From contig CM030938.1 of assembly GCA_018136815.1 (NCBI GenBank), positions 2,020,202-2,084,201 of the forward strand: a stretch of DNA of 64,000 nucleotides. The letters are read 5' to 3'. Shown in pieces: positions 11,172-21,536 of the stretch. The first letter of the stretch is position 1, and every line of letters begins with the position of its first letter. The notes beneath the pieces were generated by a model. The model saw only the letters and a list, made by a program, of their open reading frames with translations, did not search any database and was not told the DNA's origin. This DNA is from Isochrysis galbana. Lineage: Eukaryota; Haptophyta; Isochrysidales; Isochrysidaceae. A program made the position numbers and the translations under genes.

Positions 11172-11678
11172 CTATTCTAGCAGACCGAAGACTCCATGCG
11201 CGAGATCCCGCGCCGCCCGGCTGGAGCCAGCTGCACATGAGCGCCAGCAACGCAGGGCAAAAACGGAGAATGCAGGCTGGGCAACGCACGTTCCACCGCT
11301 CTCCTCGATGTTGGCAGACTCAACAGTCTCGTCCTCGGCTTCCAATAACGTCTGCGCCGCGAAGGACGACGAGAGCGATGCGCTATCGCCTAGCGATGGC
11401 TCGGGCAGCTCTAGGATGGGAAGATCTGCGAGATTGAGAGACGGTGCGGGGGAGGGCCGTACGCGCGGCTTGGGCGGGATCGCAGACATGTTGATCAAGT
11501 GGTTGTGGGCGGGGAGCGACATTGCACGCAGCTCCCCCCCGCCGTAGCCCATGCCGAAGGGGTCCAAGGAGAGAGGCTGGGAGGAGGTGGGACCGACGGC
11601 AGAGTCGGGCGGCGGGGTGCCGGAGGGGTTGGAGCCCCCTGCCCGCTTCTTGTGCGCGGCGAGCTCGGCGGCGAGCAT
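11172..11678 (-). CDS. Hypothetical protein, possibly first exon of a longer gene
   Basis: This open frame of 168 residues starts at the ATG at 11678 (MLAAELAAHKKRAGG). It is Pro/Ser-rich with an acidic patch (LLEAEDETVESANIEES) and has no domain I recognise. Two things support it. The composition is protein-like and distinct from the low-complexity frames around it. The sequence before the ATG also has the same order as other genes here, with a CT-rich tract further up (11820-12170 on the minus strand) and a GA-rich tract next to the start. After residue 125 the sequence degrades, and a GTGGAA donor there may begin an intron. No homologue is known to me. Confidence 0.35.
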   Translation of the reverse strand: MLAAELAAHKKRAGGSNPSGTPPPDSAVGPTSSQPLSLDPFGMGYGGGELRAMSLPAHNHLINMSAIPPKPRVRPSPAPSLNLADLPILELPEPSLGDSASLSSSFAAQTLLEAEDETVESANIEESGGTCVAQPAFSVFALRCWRSCAAGSSRAARDLAHGVFGLLE

Positions 11679-11689
11679 GTTGGGGGGAC

Positions 11690-12480
11690 GAGGGCACCGC
11701 CTCTCCCTCTCTCTGGCTTTCTCTCAACCTCCTCTCCCCCTCCGTGCCTGCGGGCAAGCCTCTCTCTCTCTCCCCCTCTGCGTGCCCCGTTGCTGGTGAG
11801 CGTGGGGTGAGGAGAGGGGGAGGCGAAGAAGTAGAATACGGGAGAGAGTAGTGAGTGGAGAGAGAGAGGAGGGAGGGAATGAAGGAAATGAGGGGCGCGG
11901 GGGGAGGAGGGCGGGAGGTTTGGAAGGGGGGAAGGGGGGTGGGAGGGCGCGGGGGGGGGGAGGGTGGCCGCGTTGCTCGAGGGGAGCAGGGCACCCTGCC
12001 AAGGTGGTAGCAGAGAGAGAGAGAGAGGAGGAAGGAGAGGTGAAGAAGAAGAGGAGGAGGGGGAGGGGGGGGGAAGAGAGAGAGAGGGGGGGGGAGATCC
12101 AGCCGACGGGGGGAGAGAGAGAGGGCGGGTGGGAAACCGGGGCGAGGGCGGCGGTCGAGGCCGGTCGAGAGGGGCACTCTCCCCCCGCCCCCCCCCCGCC
12201 CCCGCCCCCGCCCCCCCCCTTTCCACGCGCCTCTCCCTCCTACTCCCTCTCTCTCTCTCCCCTCTCTCTCCCCTCTCTCTCCCCTCTCTCTCCCTCTCTC
12301 TTTCCTCGGCTCAAAGACTACGAGACATTGTCGAATGGCCCCCTCGAGAGAGGAACAAAGGGACTTTTCCTCCTGCAATACCTCCCTCATCCCTCTGATC
12401 ACCGCCGCACACGGCTCATAATAATCCAGGGCGAGAGAGAGAGAGAGAGGAGGGGGGGGGGGGGGAGGGATCTCCCTCCT
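11690..12480. repeat. Long polypurine/polypyrimidine mirror tracts
   Basis: GA-only stretches (about 11820-12130) switch to C-only and CT-only stretches (12175-12300), then GA and G again (12430-12500). Such tracts give long open frames on both strands that are not genes. They may be leader or promoter sequence for the minus-strand frame at 11678 and can form triplex-type DNA. Confidence 0.7.
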
Positions 12481-12865
12481 AATCCGGGCCCTAGGGAGGG
12501 AGGGGGAGGCGTTGCCCGGCGCGTGCGAGAGGGTTTGGGGAGCCACGTGACGCCGACGGCACGCTCGCTCTCCCCCTCCCCCTTCCCCTTTCCCTTCCCC
12601 ACCCCACGCCATGGCACCCCTCGTGCGAAGAGGAGGTGTGAGACTGAAGACGCGCGCCTCCCTCATCCCTCGGATCATCGCCCCACACGCCTCCCTCATA
12701 TCATCTATCTCCCTCTCGAACCCGGCCCCCTCCCCTGCCGCCCGAGATCTTTTTTCCCCCCCCGGCCCGCGCGCCCCCCCCCCCCCCCCCTCTCTCTTCC
12801 GACGGCGGCGAGTGCGATGTGGAAAGGGGGGGGGTACAAGCAGCTCGGCGCCTCTCCTCTGTTAT

Positions 12866-13356
12866 CTCTTTACTGCCGGGAGCGCAGCATGCAAATGGAT
12901 GCTTCGAAGTTTCGTTTTTTGAGGTGAGAGAAGAGAGGAAGACATGTTCAACGATATAAGCGACGCTTTCCGCCAAGAAAGAGATGATCAAATTTTTTCC
13001 GATCCCCCCCCCTCCCCCCCCCTCCCCCCCTCCGCCCCCGCCTCGCTCTCTCCCTCCCAGTCCCACTCCGTTGCGCCGCGCCGCCCTCCCCTCAACCTCT
13101 CACACCTCTTTCTAACGTGCACACGTGGATTATTTGGTAAACTGAAGCATCCAAATGGCTGCTTCGCCCCTGGGCCTATTTTCTCCATAATTCCATACTA
13201 CAATCTCGACCTATTGTGTAGAAAATGGGTGGGAAATGTGGGGAAGGATGTCCCTGAGGCTCCCCCAGCACCTCATGGGCACCCGTCAAGGCGTTGGCGA
13301 GCAGGGACGAAATATGCCGTTTGAAGCATCCATTTGCATGCTCCGGCAGTAAACAG
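12866..13356. mobile_element. piggyBac-type MITE, 491 bp, flanked by TTAT direct repeats
   Basis: The left end is CTCTTTACTGCCGG, continuing to GCATGCAAATGGATGCTTC (12866-12905). The right end, reverse complemented, is CTGTTTACTGCCGG continuing to the same GCATGCAAATGGATGCTTC (13356 back to about 13323). TTAT lies directly outside both ends (12862-12865 and 13357-13360). The same end sequence CTCTTTACTGCCGG follows a TTAA at 37702-37705, next to a piggyBac-type transposase remnant. The interior is GA/CT-rich plus an inner AAATGGCTGCTTC repeat, with no transposase. Confidence 0.75.
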
Positions 13357-13361
13357 TTATA

Positions 13362-15840
13362 AACGTGCCAAGGAGCAGGATTGGGCCCCAAGTAACTCCG
13401 TCTCGGCGGGGGGGTACAGCTCTCGCGGCGAACTGTCAGGTAACTCCGTCGATAGGCGCCTTACAGTCTCAAAGGGCGTCCCAACTATTCTCATCGTCCG
13501 TGGTCACTCGGTGGGAAGTCTCAGCGTTTGGGAAGTCTCGGAGTGAGTGGATGTACTGTAAAGGAATACATCTATGAGAGGCTACCGCTTCATGGATGAG
13601 CCCCATTTCTATAGAGTAAGGGAAAATAAATGTTGACCCTTAGACATCGGGGGGGGGTGGGGGGGTTTGAGGCGTCTCAACAGTGACCCAAGAGTGGCTC
13701 AACTGCGAGATTTCTTGAGTCGCCGTTCTTGAGTCTCTGTTGAGCTAGGAGTAGGAGTCTCAAACTCCTCTAGTGGCTAGTGGGGAGAGTTGAGTTCGCG
13801 CGTTGTGCCAACTGCCAACTGTCACTCAACAACAGAGATCAATGATGGAGATGGCGGGGGAGGAGGTGCCACCGGCTGCTTTGCGCTCATCTCGAGCCAA
13901 CTTTTGGAATTTTTTGTACACACGGATGACCTCCAAGGCCATTCACGTTCGGAGACACACAGGTCGTGCCCGCCAAGCACGGGCCAGTCAATAGTTCTCC
14001 CGTTTTTATAGCACAACATCCCAACATGGAGCACAAAAAGTAGTTTTGTTTTCGCATTGACGTGCTGAATTGACGGACAGCCTCGTGTCTTCGAGCGTCT
14101 CACGTTCGATTTCGAGAGACAACCCCTCCTTTTCTCTCGATGATTCGACAGTCTCATATGGTAAGACTGGTTGGCTACCGAAACATTGGCATTTGGGCAT
14201 GCTGATGGTCATGTATTGTGCTCATATGTGTCTTGGACTGGTGAAATGAAGACTAAAATTAGAATTACTAAGGTTATAATTTGGCAAAACTATAATCAAG
14301 TTGATCTTTTTCTCCTGCGGCGGCGCGCGATGGCGGCCGCAGCGATGGTCGCTGGCCTCGCCAGTGGCCTCGCACGCGGCCTGTGGCCGCTCTGGCGAGG
14401 GTCTGCGCGGCCAGGAGGCCAGCAGGCACCCGCTCCCACCATGCTGAGGCGGTGCCGCGCGTGATGGGGCAGCCCATCATGCGCAGCACCGTCATTTTGA
14501 CGCTTCGCGGCCTGCCGCGCACTGCATACGCGCGAGGGGCTGGCAGTAGATGCCAGCAGGGGCGAGGTGGAAGGCGCAGGCGACGCGGTGCGCCCGCGCA
14601 GGGTTTTGTACTGCCTGCCCGGGGGTAACCGTGCCCGGGGAACGCAGGCGCGCGTCGCACAGCGCGACCTGTGGTGCACTTTTGTGGTCGACGTCGATTT
14701 CGCACGAGCGCGAAAACGTTTTTGGGTCTGTGTGTTGAATGGCGTCGAAAATGTGCATATTTCTCATTAGATTCTGCCTAATATACCCATTTCCAGTAGC
14801 ATATCCTAAGATCTCGCGACAAAACCTTATCACAGGACGCCGTCCTTTACTTTCTACTCACGGCCAAGTCTTACTAATAATCCGCAAGATTCCCTCCATC
14901 AAGTCGAACCTTCCGGACTTTGACCTCGATGATCGTCTCCACTCCCTTGCACACGATGTGCTACGTCTGAGTCAATCTCGAACGTCTGGAACATTCTCAA
15001 TCTATGTCTACATTCATCATGGACTTGATCTCAGTTCACCTCATGCTTCCGGACTCCTCTGATGCTCAATCTCAATGTATTCTCAGATACCCCAAGGCAC
15101 CCCTAGGACACCCCCTTGGTGAACTACACCCTCAGCCAATCAAGGTGCCCTAGTGCCTTTCTGACCCATTCGCCAAAGTTACTATCATTCCTCTCTTCAC
15201 TTCGATTCTGTTCTTTCTCATCTCTACCTGTCACACACTATTACCTGTTCTCTTACGATAGCTTAATGTGTGTGATACAGGCTGAAGTGTTTCGTTGGAA
15301 TCTCATGTGGCACAGTGGAGATTTGCTTGGTTTTTGTCCCAAGGTGGCCCTCAGTGCTCGGTTCTATCCCCATCGCTCACCTGTCTGTCGCGATCCCTCA
15401 CAATGCTGGTAATCCTTTTTGCAATCCCTCTGGTCCACTACTGGGTACCAGTACAACATGGAGCTCCCACCCAGGTGAGGCTGGCTGCCACTGCCACAAC
15501 CATGCCTGCCTGCCTCTTCTCGCCCCACTGGCGCTCGCTCGTCGCGCTCGACGAGCCGTTCACCGCACTCTCATCGTCTACCCCCTCCCGAGCGCTTGCT
15601 CGCTCACTCCATTGGGAGGCCTTTGGAGTGGGAGGGGGTGGCCCCCTTCTGTCCCATCTTGCCTGCCCACCTCAGGATTGGTCCTGCGCGAAAAAGCGCG
15701 CTGAACGCTTGCCATTCGGCGCCGCTCCGGCGGACTTTGAGGCGAGGACGCTAAACGTCGCCCCTTCGACGTACTCCTCTTTCCTCTTCATGTTCTCGGG
15801 ACTGCTCGAGTTCGAGCAGCCTAGGGGAACGTCTGATCCG
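13362..15840. other. Intergenic, no gene recognised
   Basis: There is a G-run near 13650, GC-rich sequence at 14320-14640, and clearly lower-GC sequence at 14740-15530. I find no frame with family character and no element ends. Confidence 0.5.
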
Positions 15841-15844
15841 TGGT

Positions 15845-17065
15845 GTTCTAGTGGGCGCGGGCCGAGACTCGCACTCCCACGCCTAGCATGGGCCTCCCCT
15901 TGAGCGGACTCCCCCCGCTCCCCTGGTCGCCAGGCAGACAGAGGCCACCGGGAGGCTCCAATGGCCAGCGTGGCAAGCGTGGGAGAGGCAGGGGGGGCCA
16001 GGGGCCAGGGGCTGAGCCCCAGCCTCCACTGCCCCCTGAGCTGCCCTTGCTGGCCCTCTAGGAGCTCCCAAAGGCCCTCTGAGAGCAGGCCGTGGCGCGC
16101 CGCATGGCGACGCGCCGTAGGGAGAGGGGTGGAGGAGAATGGAGAGAGGGAGAGGGGGGGATTTGCACCCCCCCCCGATGGAGTGCGGTAAGAAACGGGC
16201 CCCGTTTGCGTTAGCAAACGGGCGAAGGGGGGCGGCTGGCGACAGGAGGGGGAGAAGAAGGGAGTGGCTCAGGACGTCCCTATGGCAGGTATCGGGGGGC
16301 GCAGTCATTTATTTCTTCGAGGACTGCTCGCGGCGCGAGCTGTAAGGGCCGTTCTGCTTCTCGACGAGAGGTCCCTCCCTCCCTCCCCCCCTCCCCCCCG
16401 GTGTTTTTCCCCGGTGGGTCGCCCGACGTAATCGGTCCGCCCCACTGGGTTTTCCCCCATTGTAACTTGAGGGGAGTTATAATGGGAGCCGGGGGTTTGC
16501 GAGGGGGGAGATTTGTAGGGATGCATATGTGTATGTGTCTGTACCATCAATCACTCCAAGGCGTGCGGGCAAAAAAGGTAGCAACCGACACTGGAGCAGG
16601 CACCGGGGCAGGCACCGGGGCAGGCGCCGGGGCAGGCGCCGAGGCAGGTACGGCTTCAGATGCGGGTTAAGGTCTCGTGCATAGTGTAGTGTGTGGTGCT
16701 AGTAAGAGGATGAATGTTATCTATCTACCATCTATAGATACTAACTACACTTCGATAACTTGGAGGTGCGCGCGGAGCGCGGCCGCTCCGAACGCTCCTA
16801 TGCCTCGAGAGCCCAACGCGAGGTCAACCGCTGGTGCTCGGAGCCCCTCCCACAAATGCCCATTAATGGTACAATAACGGGCAATTTTGAGTTTCTCAGA
16901 GGGCCCAAACTTAGCACATTAACAGGTTTGGTTTTGGGTTGGGTGTTAACAAGTCAGATGTTGCCTATTACTGGGTATTGATGGTATTAACTTGTTTACG
17001 GGCTTAACCCAGCCCTAGCCTTGGAGTAGTGGTACTAACGCTCAGTTGTTTTATTATTATTAAAA
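15845..17065 (+). repeat. Large dispersed repeat, copy inverted at 47840-48785
   Basis: From AGTGGGCGCGGGCC through the GGGGCTGAGCCCCAGCCTCCACTG block, the AACGGGCCCCGTTTGCGTTAG block and CGCGGCGCGAGCTGTAAGGG, this matches the reverse complement of 47950-48640. The GTAGTGGTACTAACGCTCAG segment at 17026-17050 matches 47850-47885 inverted. This copy carries about 450 bp more (16570-17020), including a minisatellite. Related shorter pieces lie at 20220-20428 and 21345-21510. No protein is kept, so it is probably a non-autonomous retroelement. Confidence 0.75.
16588..16655. repeat. 12-bp minisatellite GGGGCAGGCRCC
   Basis: There are about five tandem units of GGGGCAGGCACC/GGGGCAGGCGCC. It lies inside the part of the dispersed repeat that the inverted copy lacks. 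Confidence 0.8.
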
Positions 17066-17165
17066 GTCCGGTTGCTGCGCCCGCTGTGGCTGAGCCTCAA
17101 CGTTCTATGGCGAAGCCTAAAAATCCGGTTGCTGCGCCTGCTGGACAGGCACAACGTCGACTGTG
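17064..17165. repeat. Two-copy direct repeat of ~63 bp
   Basis: CCGGTTGCTGCGCC...CTG occurs at about 17068 and again at about 17131, with the following GGC...CACAACGT/CTCAACGT words also shared. Confidence 0.55.
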
Positions 17166-17254
17166 GCACAAATCCAATCTCCAAGTTCAAACTCAAATAT
17201 CAAGTATGTGAACAACGCGCTATCGTACGAATACACGTGCAATTCCAAGGCGGC

Positions 17255-17463
17255 CACGGGCCCGGGTTGTAGGCCTCGAATGTATTTGAAATGTATTTGG
17301 CCGGAAGCCAAATACATATGTATTTGGCAGTATTTGCGTAGGCCCCAGCAACGCATTTCCCATCCAGGATCGTTCGTTGTTCTAACCAAATGTGTTTTTG
17401 ACCGCCCTTCAAGGCCCTTTAAGTACAGCCAAATACATAAGGTGAATACGTATTTCCCATCTA
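17255..17463. mobile_element. TATTTGGC-rich palindromic MITE, partial or composite copy
   Basis: It shares GTTGTAGGCCTCGA.TGTATTTG, GCCAAATACATATGTATTT and the terminal CGTATTTCCCATCTA with the intact copy at 25294-25484. Two right-type ends occur in a row (CGCATTTCCCATCCA near 17370 and ACGTATTTCCCATCTA at 17463) and no left end is visible, so this is a rearranged copy. Confidence 0.6.
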
Positions 17464-17819
17464 GCATCTAGGTTTCTCAACCCGTTCTAAAACTTCATTC
17501 CCTGGAACACTCCCGGCTCCCGGCCGGCGACGAGGAACAGCACCCGTAGCCTGGCGGATACGGATACGGATAGATACCCTCGTTTCGACCTGCGCCCCGC
17601 GCGCTGAGGAGTGTCCGCTCGTCTCCCCGCCCTTCCCCCCCCCCGGTATCATCGAGAATCCGGGAGGCGTGACCCCCCCGGGAGGGGATGCACTTCATCT
17701 CCCGTGCGGGGGGAGAGGGAGGGAGAGGTGGGGGGGGGGGGCGAAATAGAAGAAGAAGGGCTAGAAGGGGATAAAAGAGTGGAAGCGCGGGCCGGCCGCG
17801 ATCCAACCCCACAGCCCCC

Positions 17820-17944
17820 TTCCTCCCGTCGTCTCTTCTCTCTCTCTCTAGAGTTCTCTCTCGTCTTGTCTCTTTTGTCCGCTAGCCAAGACAGACCATC
17901 ATCCCTCCAAACGTGGACTCTGGGAGTACTCTCCCTCCCTCCTA

Positions 17945-17993
<49 letters not shown>

Positions 17994-18035
17994 CCTCCCT
18001 CCCTCTCCCTCTCCCTCTCCGCTCTCTCTCTCACA
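17820..18035 (+). promoter_or_regulatory. CT-rich leader with (CT)n microsatellite before the TAB2-like gene
   Basis: A C/T-only region containing a (CT)n run (about 17947-17988) and CCCT repeats ends three nucleotides before the start codon (CACA-ATG). It probably spans the transcription start or 5' leader. No TATA box is obvious. Confidence 0.45.
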
Positions 18036-19431
18036 ATGGCCAGCCGAGGCCGCCAGGCCCTGCTGCTCGTGCTCAGCGTGCTAGCGGGGGGCGCAGCGGC
18101 GTGGCGCGCGGCGATGGGTCCCGCGCCGCGCGCGCGCCCCACTATGCGCGCGCCGCAGCCCGCAGACGGAGCGGAGGCCGTCGCTCTCTCTCCGCCCTCT
18201 GCCTCGCCTCGGCCGCCTCCCAGTGGAGAGTGGCAGCTCGACTTCTATTCGCGGCCAGTGCAGGGCGTCGACGGGAAGAAGCTGTGGGAGCTTCTGGTCA
18301 CCGACTCCGCAGGTGAGGGATCAAAGGAAGAAGAGAGGGAAAGAGGTAGAACAGGGAAGGACAATGGGGAAAGGCGACACCGAGAACTGGGAGAGTATTG
18401 CACTATTCGGTGCATGGGCAGGGTCAACATCGCCCGGCCCCCGGTGGCGCTTCGCTGCTGTCCCCCCGTCGCTGTGTGCCCGTCTTGGTGACGGGCGATG
18501 TTGACCCTGCCCATGCACCGTATAGTGCAATACTCTCCCAGTTCTCGGCGTCGCCTTTCCCCTTGGCTCGCACCAACGGCTCGCCTGCCGGCCGATTGTT
18601 GTACACGGCCCAGCCCTCACAGTGCGGCGCTCGCTTCAGCCCATCCCCCCATTTATTGCAGGCTCTTTCTACCACGCGGAGGCGGTCCCTTCGAACTGCG
18701 TGAACTCGCGCGAGCTTCGCAAGCGAGTACAAGCTTTAATTGACACTGCCGCGGTGAAGCCTACCTCGATCCGCTTCTTCCGCGCGCAAATGAAGAACAT
18801 GATCACGATTGCACTGTCGGAGTTGGGCTCGACACGGTGCACGCCATCGCGCGCCACGTATATGCTGTACAACTGGCTCTCCGAACGCGAGCGCTCAGTC
18901 TACCCGCAGATGGCGGGCTACCGCCCTCCAAGGCCAGAGGCGCCTCCGATCCGCCTACCGGTCAAGCTGCCTGACCAGCTCCGCGGCGAGCAGTACGCCT
19001 TCGTGACGCTGCCCTATGCTGAGTTCTTGCCGGGCGGTGGCATCACAAACGATAACATCGGCTTCGGCTCGCTCTGCCCGCTGCCTACGGGTCCGCAGGC
19101 GCCACCTGATGATGCTATGGTTCCCGGCCTGGTTGTCTTCTCCAAGCGCGCCTCGGCCATCGCGGCATGGCTGACAGGCGTTGATCTGGCGTTCGTCAAG
19201 GCGGTGCTCGAGAGCCGTGAGCTCATGCTTGAGGTCGGGCTGGACACGCAGTACCTCTTTGCCCGGATACGGACACCAGAGCAGAACCTGGAGGCGCAGC
19301 TGTTCGAGGAGGGCAAGGGGCGCACCGCCGGCCTGCACTTCCTCTCTGTGCAGACGTCCGCCGAGGCGGACGCCCCCGAGGGGTTTTGGCTGCTGAAAGA
19401 TGTTGAGGCCGAGAAGGCTGGAGGCTCTTAG
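18036..19431 (+). CDS. TAB2: TAB2/ATAB2-like plastid RNA-binding protein (DUF1092)
   Basis: Exon 1 is 18036-18312, the intron 18313-18661 (GTGAGG..TTGCAG, 349 nt, phase 1) and exon 2 18662-19431, giving 348 residues. TAB2 proteins bind the psaB leader and activate translation of a photosystem I core subunit in Chlamydomonas and Arabidopsis. Family hallmarks follow in order: WQLDFYSRPVQ at the domain start, SFYHAEAVPSNCVNS directly after the splice, RFFRAQMKNMITIALSELG, LYNWLSERERSVYP, YAFVTLPYAEF, PGLVVFSKRASAIAAWLTG, and the end GFWLLKDVE. The start MASRGRQALLLVLSVLAGGAAAW looks like a signal peptide, followed by a basic transit segment, so the product should enter a complex plastid. The intron holds a strong inverted repeat, described separately. 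Family assignment is secure; the exact cleavage sites are not. Confidence 0.92.
18366..18562. repeat. 71-bp near-perfect inverted repeat inside the TAB2-like intron
   Basis: The left arm 18366-18436 and the right arm 18492-18562 are reverse complements with two mismatches that I can find, separated by a 55-bp spacer. Both arms are equal in length and run from GGGGAAAGGCGAC to ATCGCCCG. The unit fills the middle of the 349-nt intron and would fold into a long stem in the pre-mRNA. I found no target duplication and no second copy in the window. Confidence 0.9.
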
Positions 19432-20084
19432 TGCGACGGTGGGCGGTAGGCTCGGGTGTGGCATGGCTACGCGTCTGGCGCACCCACACGTTATCGATGA
19501 CTTCAATATCCCTCGGCACGGGGCCTGGGCCTTACCCACGCGCGGCGCGTGCTGTGGAACAGATGTGCCGCCTCATTCAATGAGAGGTTGGTTCACGTGC
19601 GGGAGGACTGCAATAGATTGGAAGGCAGAGATGGTGCTTGTACTCCCTACCGCTCGCTTGGCGCGGGAGCCCGGATGTGGGGGCATGGCTTCGTGACGCA
19701 TGAAATCATGTGATATGCATACAAGGGGCCCAAGTCCTCCATTGCTGCATCATCGCGCCGGAGGCTGTCCCACTATCATTGTTCTTGCTACGCCTATTTG
19801 ATGTATAAGGCGCCGATGGAGCGTGACACCGTGGCGGGTCGCAGCTTCGGGTCAGACGTGGCTGATATGCTCTTGAGCTTTGGTTCTCACACCTATTGCG
19901 ATCAGCAAATTGCGAGCAATAAGCGGGCCTGCGCGCGCGGCCTCCGCCCACGTCCTTCTGCCTTGGTTTGTTCGGGGCGCAATATCGGCAGTAGCGCGCA
20001 ACACTGATGTATGATGGATGGGTCCATACGCGGCGCAGCGCGGCCTTGCATGGCTCAAACATCCCACGTTGTATTCTCTCTATC
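19432..20084. other. Intergenic, no feature recognised
   Basis: This is the 3' flank of the TAB2-like gene. No frame looks like a protein and no repeat was found. Confidence 0.5.
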
Positions 20085-20428
20085 AACTAAGTTTATACTT
20101 AGTTCAGCATGGGGGGGTGGCGCCTCGCGCCCCCCCTCTCAAGGCCACCAATTCCCTCCGGGGGGGCGCCTGTCGGTCAACCCCATGCTCTGCCTTTTGG
20201 CATGAGTAGGGCACTCAACAACACCACTCAGACCCCCAGTGGGCGCGGGTCGCGAGCCGCACTCCCATGCCCGCATTTGGCCTGCCCTCGTAGCTGTAGC
20301 TGACTCCCTCCCCATCCCTGCGTCGCCAGGCCGAGAGAGGCCTCTGGGCGGCACCTAAAGCCAGTGAAGCAAGCGTGGGAGAGGCAGGAGGTGCCAGGGG
20401 CTGAGCCCCAGCCTCCACTGCCCCTTGA
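20085..20428 (+). repeat. Hairpin-headed GC-rich repeat, 344-bp copy
   Basis: It begins with the perfect hairpin AACTAAGT-TTAT-ACTTAGTT (20085-20104). Four nucleotides (CAGC) follow, then an ATG and a GC-rich hairpin (GGGGGGGTGGCGCC...GCGCCCCCCC). The rest aligns with the minus-strand copies at 900-1060 and 48050-48785 and ends in the GGGGCTGAGCCCCAGCCTCCACTGCC block. Confidence 0.75.
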
Positions 20429-20429
20429 G

Positions 20430-20497
20430 AACTAAGTTTATACTTGGTTCACTCATGGGGGGGCACGAGCCTCCCCCTTGCCTCTTGCCATGGGGGA
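20430..20497 (+). repeat. Second hairpin head, interrupted by the hAT fragment
   Basis: The near-perfect hairpin AACTAAGT-TTAT-ACTTGGTT (20430-20449) is followed by CACTC, an ATG and GGGGGGGCACGAGCCTCCCCC. The head is thus the same as at 46719-46760. It starts one base after the preceding repeat ends and is cut at 20498 by a transposon end. Confidence 0.65.
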
Positions 20498-20984
20498 TAG
20501 GCCCAGGTCAATCCTTTTGCAAATTTTTCTGCAAGTTTGGGCGGCTGCTCCAACTTGTCACAAGTTTGGGCCCTCTCTACAAGTGAGCCACAAGTTTGGG
20601 GGCGGGCGACCCCCCTTTCTAATCGTATAACCCCCTATCTAGGAGTAAAATGCCCCCCCCTACAGTAGAATACAATATGGTCACGTTCCCCTGCCTTTTC
20701 ACAGAAAATTTTTCTTACTCACATAAACAAGACGTTTTATTAAGATAAACTGGGGTGCTCTTGTGCTCTTGATGTCAGGAGAATGAAAGCCCGCGGCGGC
20801 CGCACGCGCATGGCGGGCCGAGGAGGTGAGCCATGCCTGCCCCTTCCGCCTGCTGGTCTGCTGCGCCCGTGCGCGAGCCCGTGGGCCCGCATCTCAACCC
20901 CTGCCTTTGCCCCTCACAGGTAAGCGCCATTGTACGCGAAGCCGCGTCGCGTCGCTCGCGGACGGCGATGAGGAAGGCGTCAGC
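20498..20984 (+). mobile_element. Truncated hAT transposon copy (487 bp of one end)
   Basis: It starts with the terminal repeat TAGGCCCAGGTCAATCC and runs without length change parallel to 59819-59333 of the complete hAT element, through the promoter-side repeats and the first about 50 codons of the transposase. It then switches to unrelated sequence at 20985. The two copies look identical over most of this length, implying recent activity. The other end is not present nearby. Confidence 0.85.
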
Positions 20985-21344
20985 AGCTCGCCCAGAGCCC
21001 CTGGGAGTGCGGCCATGGGCGCGACTCTCGGGAACTCTGGGACAAGAGAAAACGCGGGAAACACACGGGGGGGCGCGCGCAAGGAAAGAAAGGGGGCGCA
21101 CACATGAGAAAACAAGAAAACAAGGGAGGGGGGTCGAGAGCGATCACCCCTATCCTAACACACGGGGCGAAGGAGATCGAGATCGGAGGATCCCGACCGG
21201 AGCCGGAGGGGGTGCACGCCCGAAGAGCAAAGGGGGGAAAACAAAACACACGAAGGGAGGAAGAGCAAAGGAGAGAGGCTCCCTTGGGAGAAACCTAAGG
21301 GCGACGAGTGGCGTCAAGAAGAACGAGCTCGCTCTGACTCCCCC
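20985..21344. other. Unassigned sequence after the hAT breakpoint
   Basis: This is a GA-rich stretch with no gene or element ends that I can identify. Confidence 0.5.
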
Positions 21345-21510
21345 CCCCCCGTCCTTGGTCGCCAGGCATACAGAGGCCTGTGGGTGTGGGCGGCTCCCAT
21401 GGCCAGCGACAAGCGAGGCGAGCATGGGCGGAGAGGCGGGGGGGCCAGGGGCTGAGCCCAAGCCTCCACTATCCCCTGAGCTGCCCTTGCTGGTCCTCTA
21501 GGAGCCCTCA
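21345..21510 (+). repeat. Fragment of the large dispersed repeat (GGTCGCCAGGC...CTCTAGGAG block)
   Basis: It aligns with 15930-16080 and with 48420-48570 (inverted), with shared words GGTCGCCAGGCA.ACAGAGGCC, GGGGCTGAGCCC.AGCCTCCACT and GAGCTGCCCTTGCTGG.CCTCTAGGAG. It ends immediately before the hairpin of the next element. Confidence 0.7.
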
Positions 21511-21512
21511 AC

Positions 21513-21532
21513 AAAACTATTGTTATAGTTTT
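21513..21532 (+). promoter_or_regulatory. Perfect 8-bp-arm hairpin directly before a retroelement ORF
   Basis: AAAACTAT-TGTT-ATAGTTTT lies four nucleotides before the ATG at 21537. The geometry (8-bp arms, 4-nt loop, short spacer, ATGGAGCGCGC) is shared with the elements at 44285 and, with a 2-nt loop, 59841, while the arm sequence differs. Confidence 0.7.
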
Positions 21533-21536
21533 AGCG

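Noticed and set aside
11851..12927. 358-codon open frame on the plus strand (and overlapping 438-codon frame on the minus strand)
   Set aside because: Both are products of polypurine/polypyrimidine tracts (Gly/Glu/Arg or Pro/Ser/Leu repeats only). They overlap a MITE end and have no family character.
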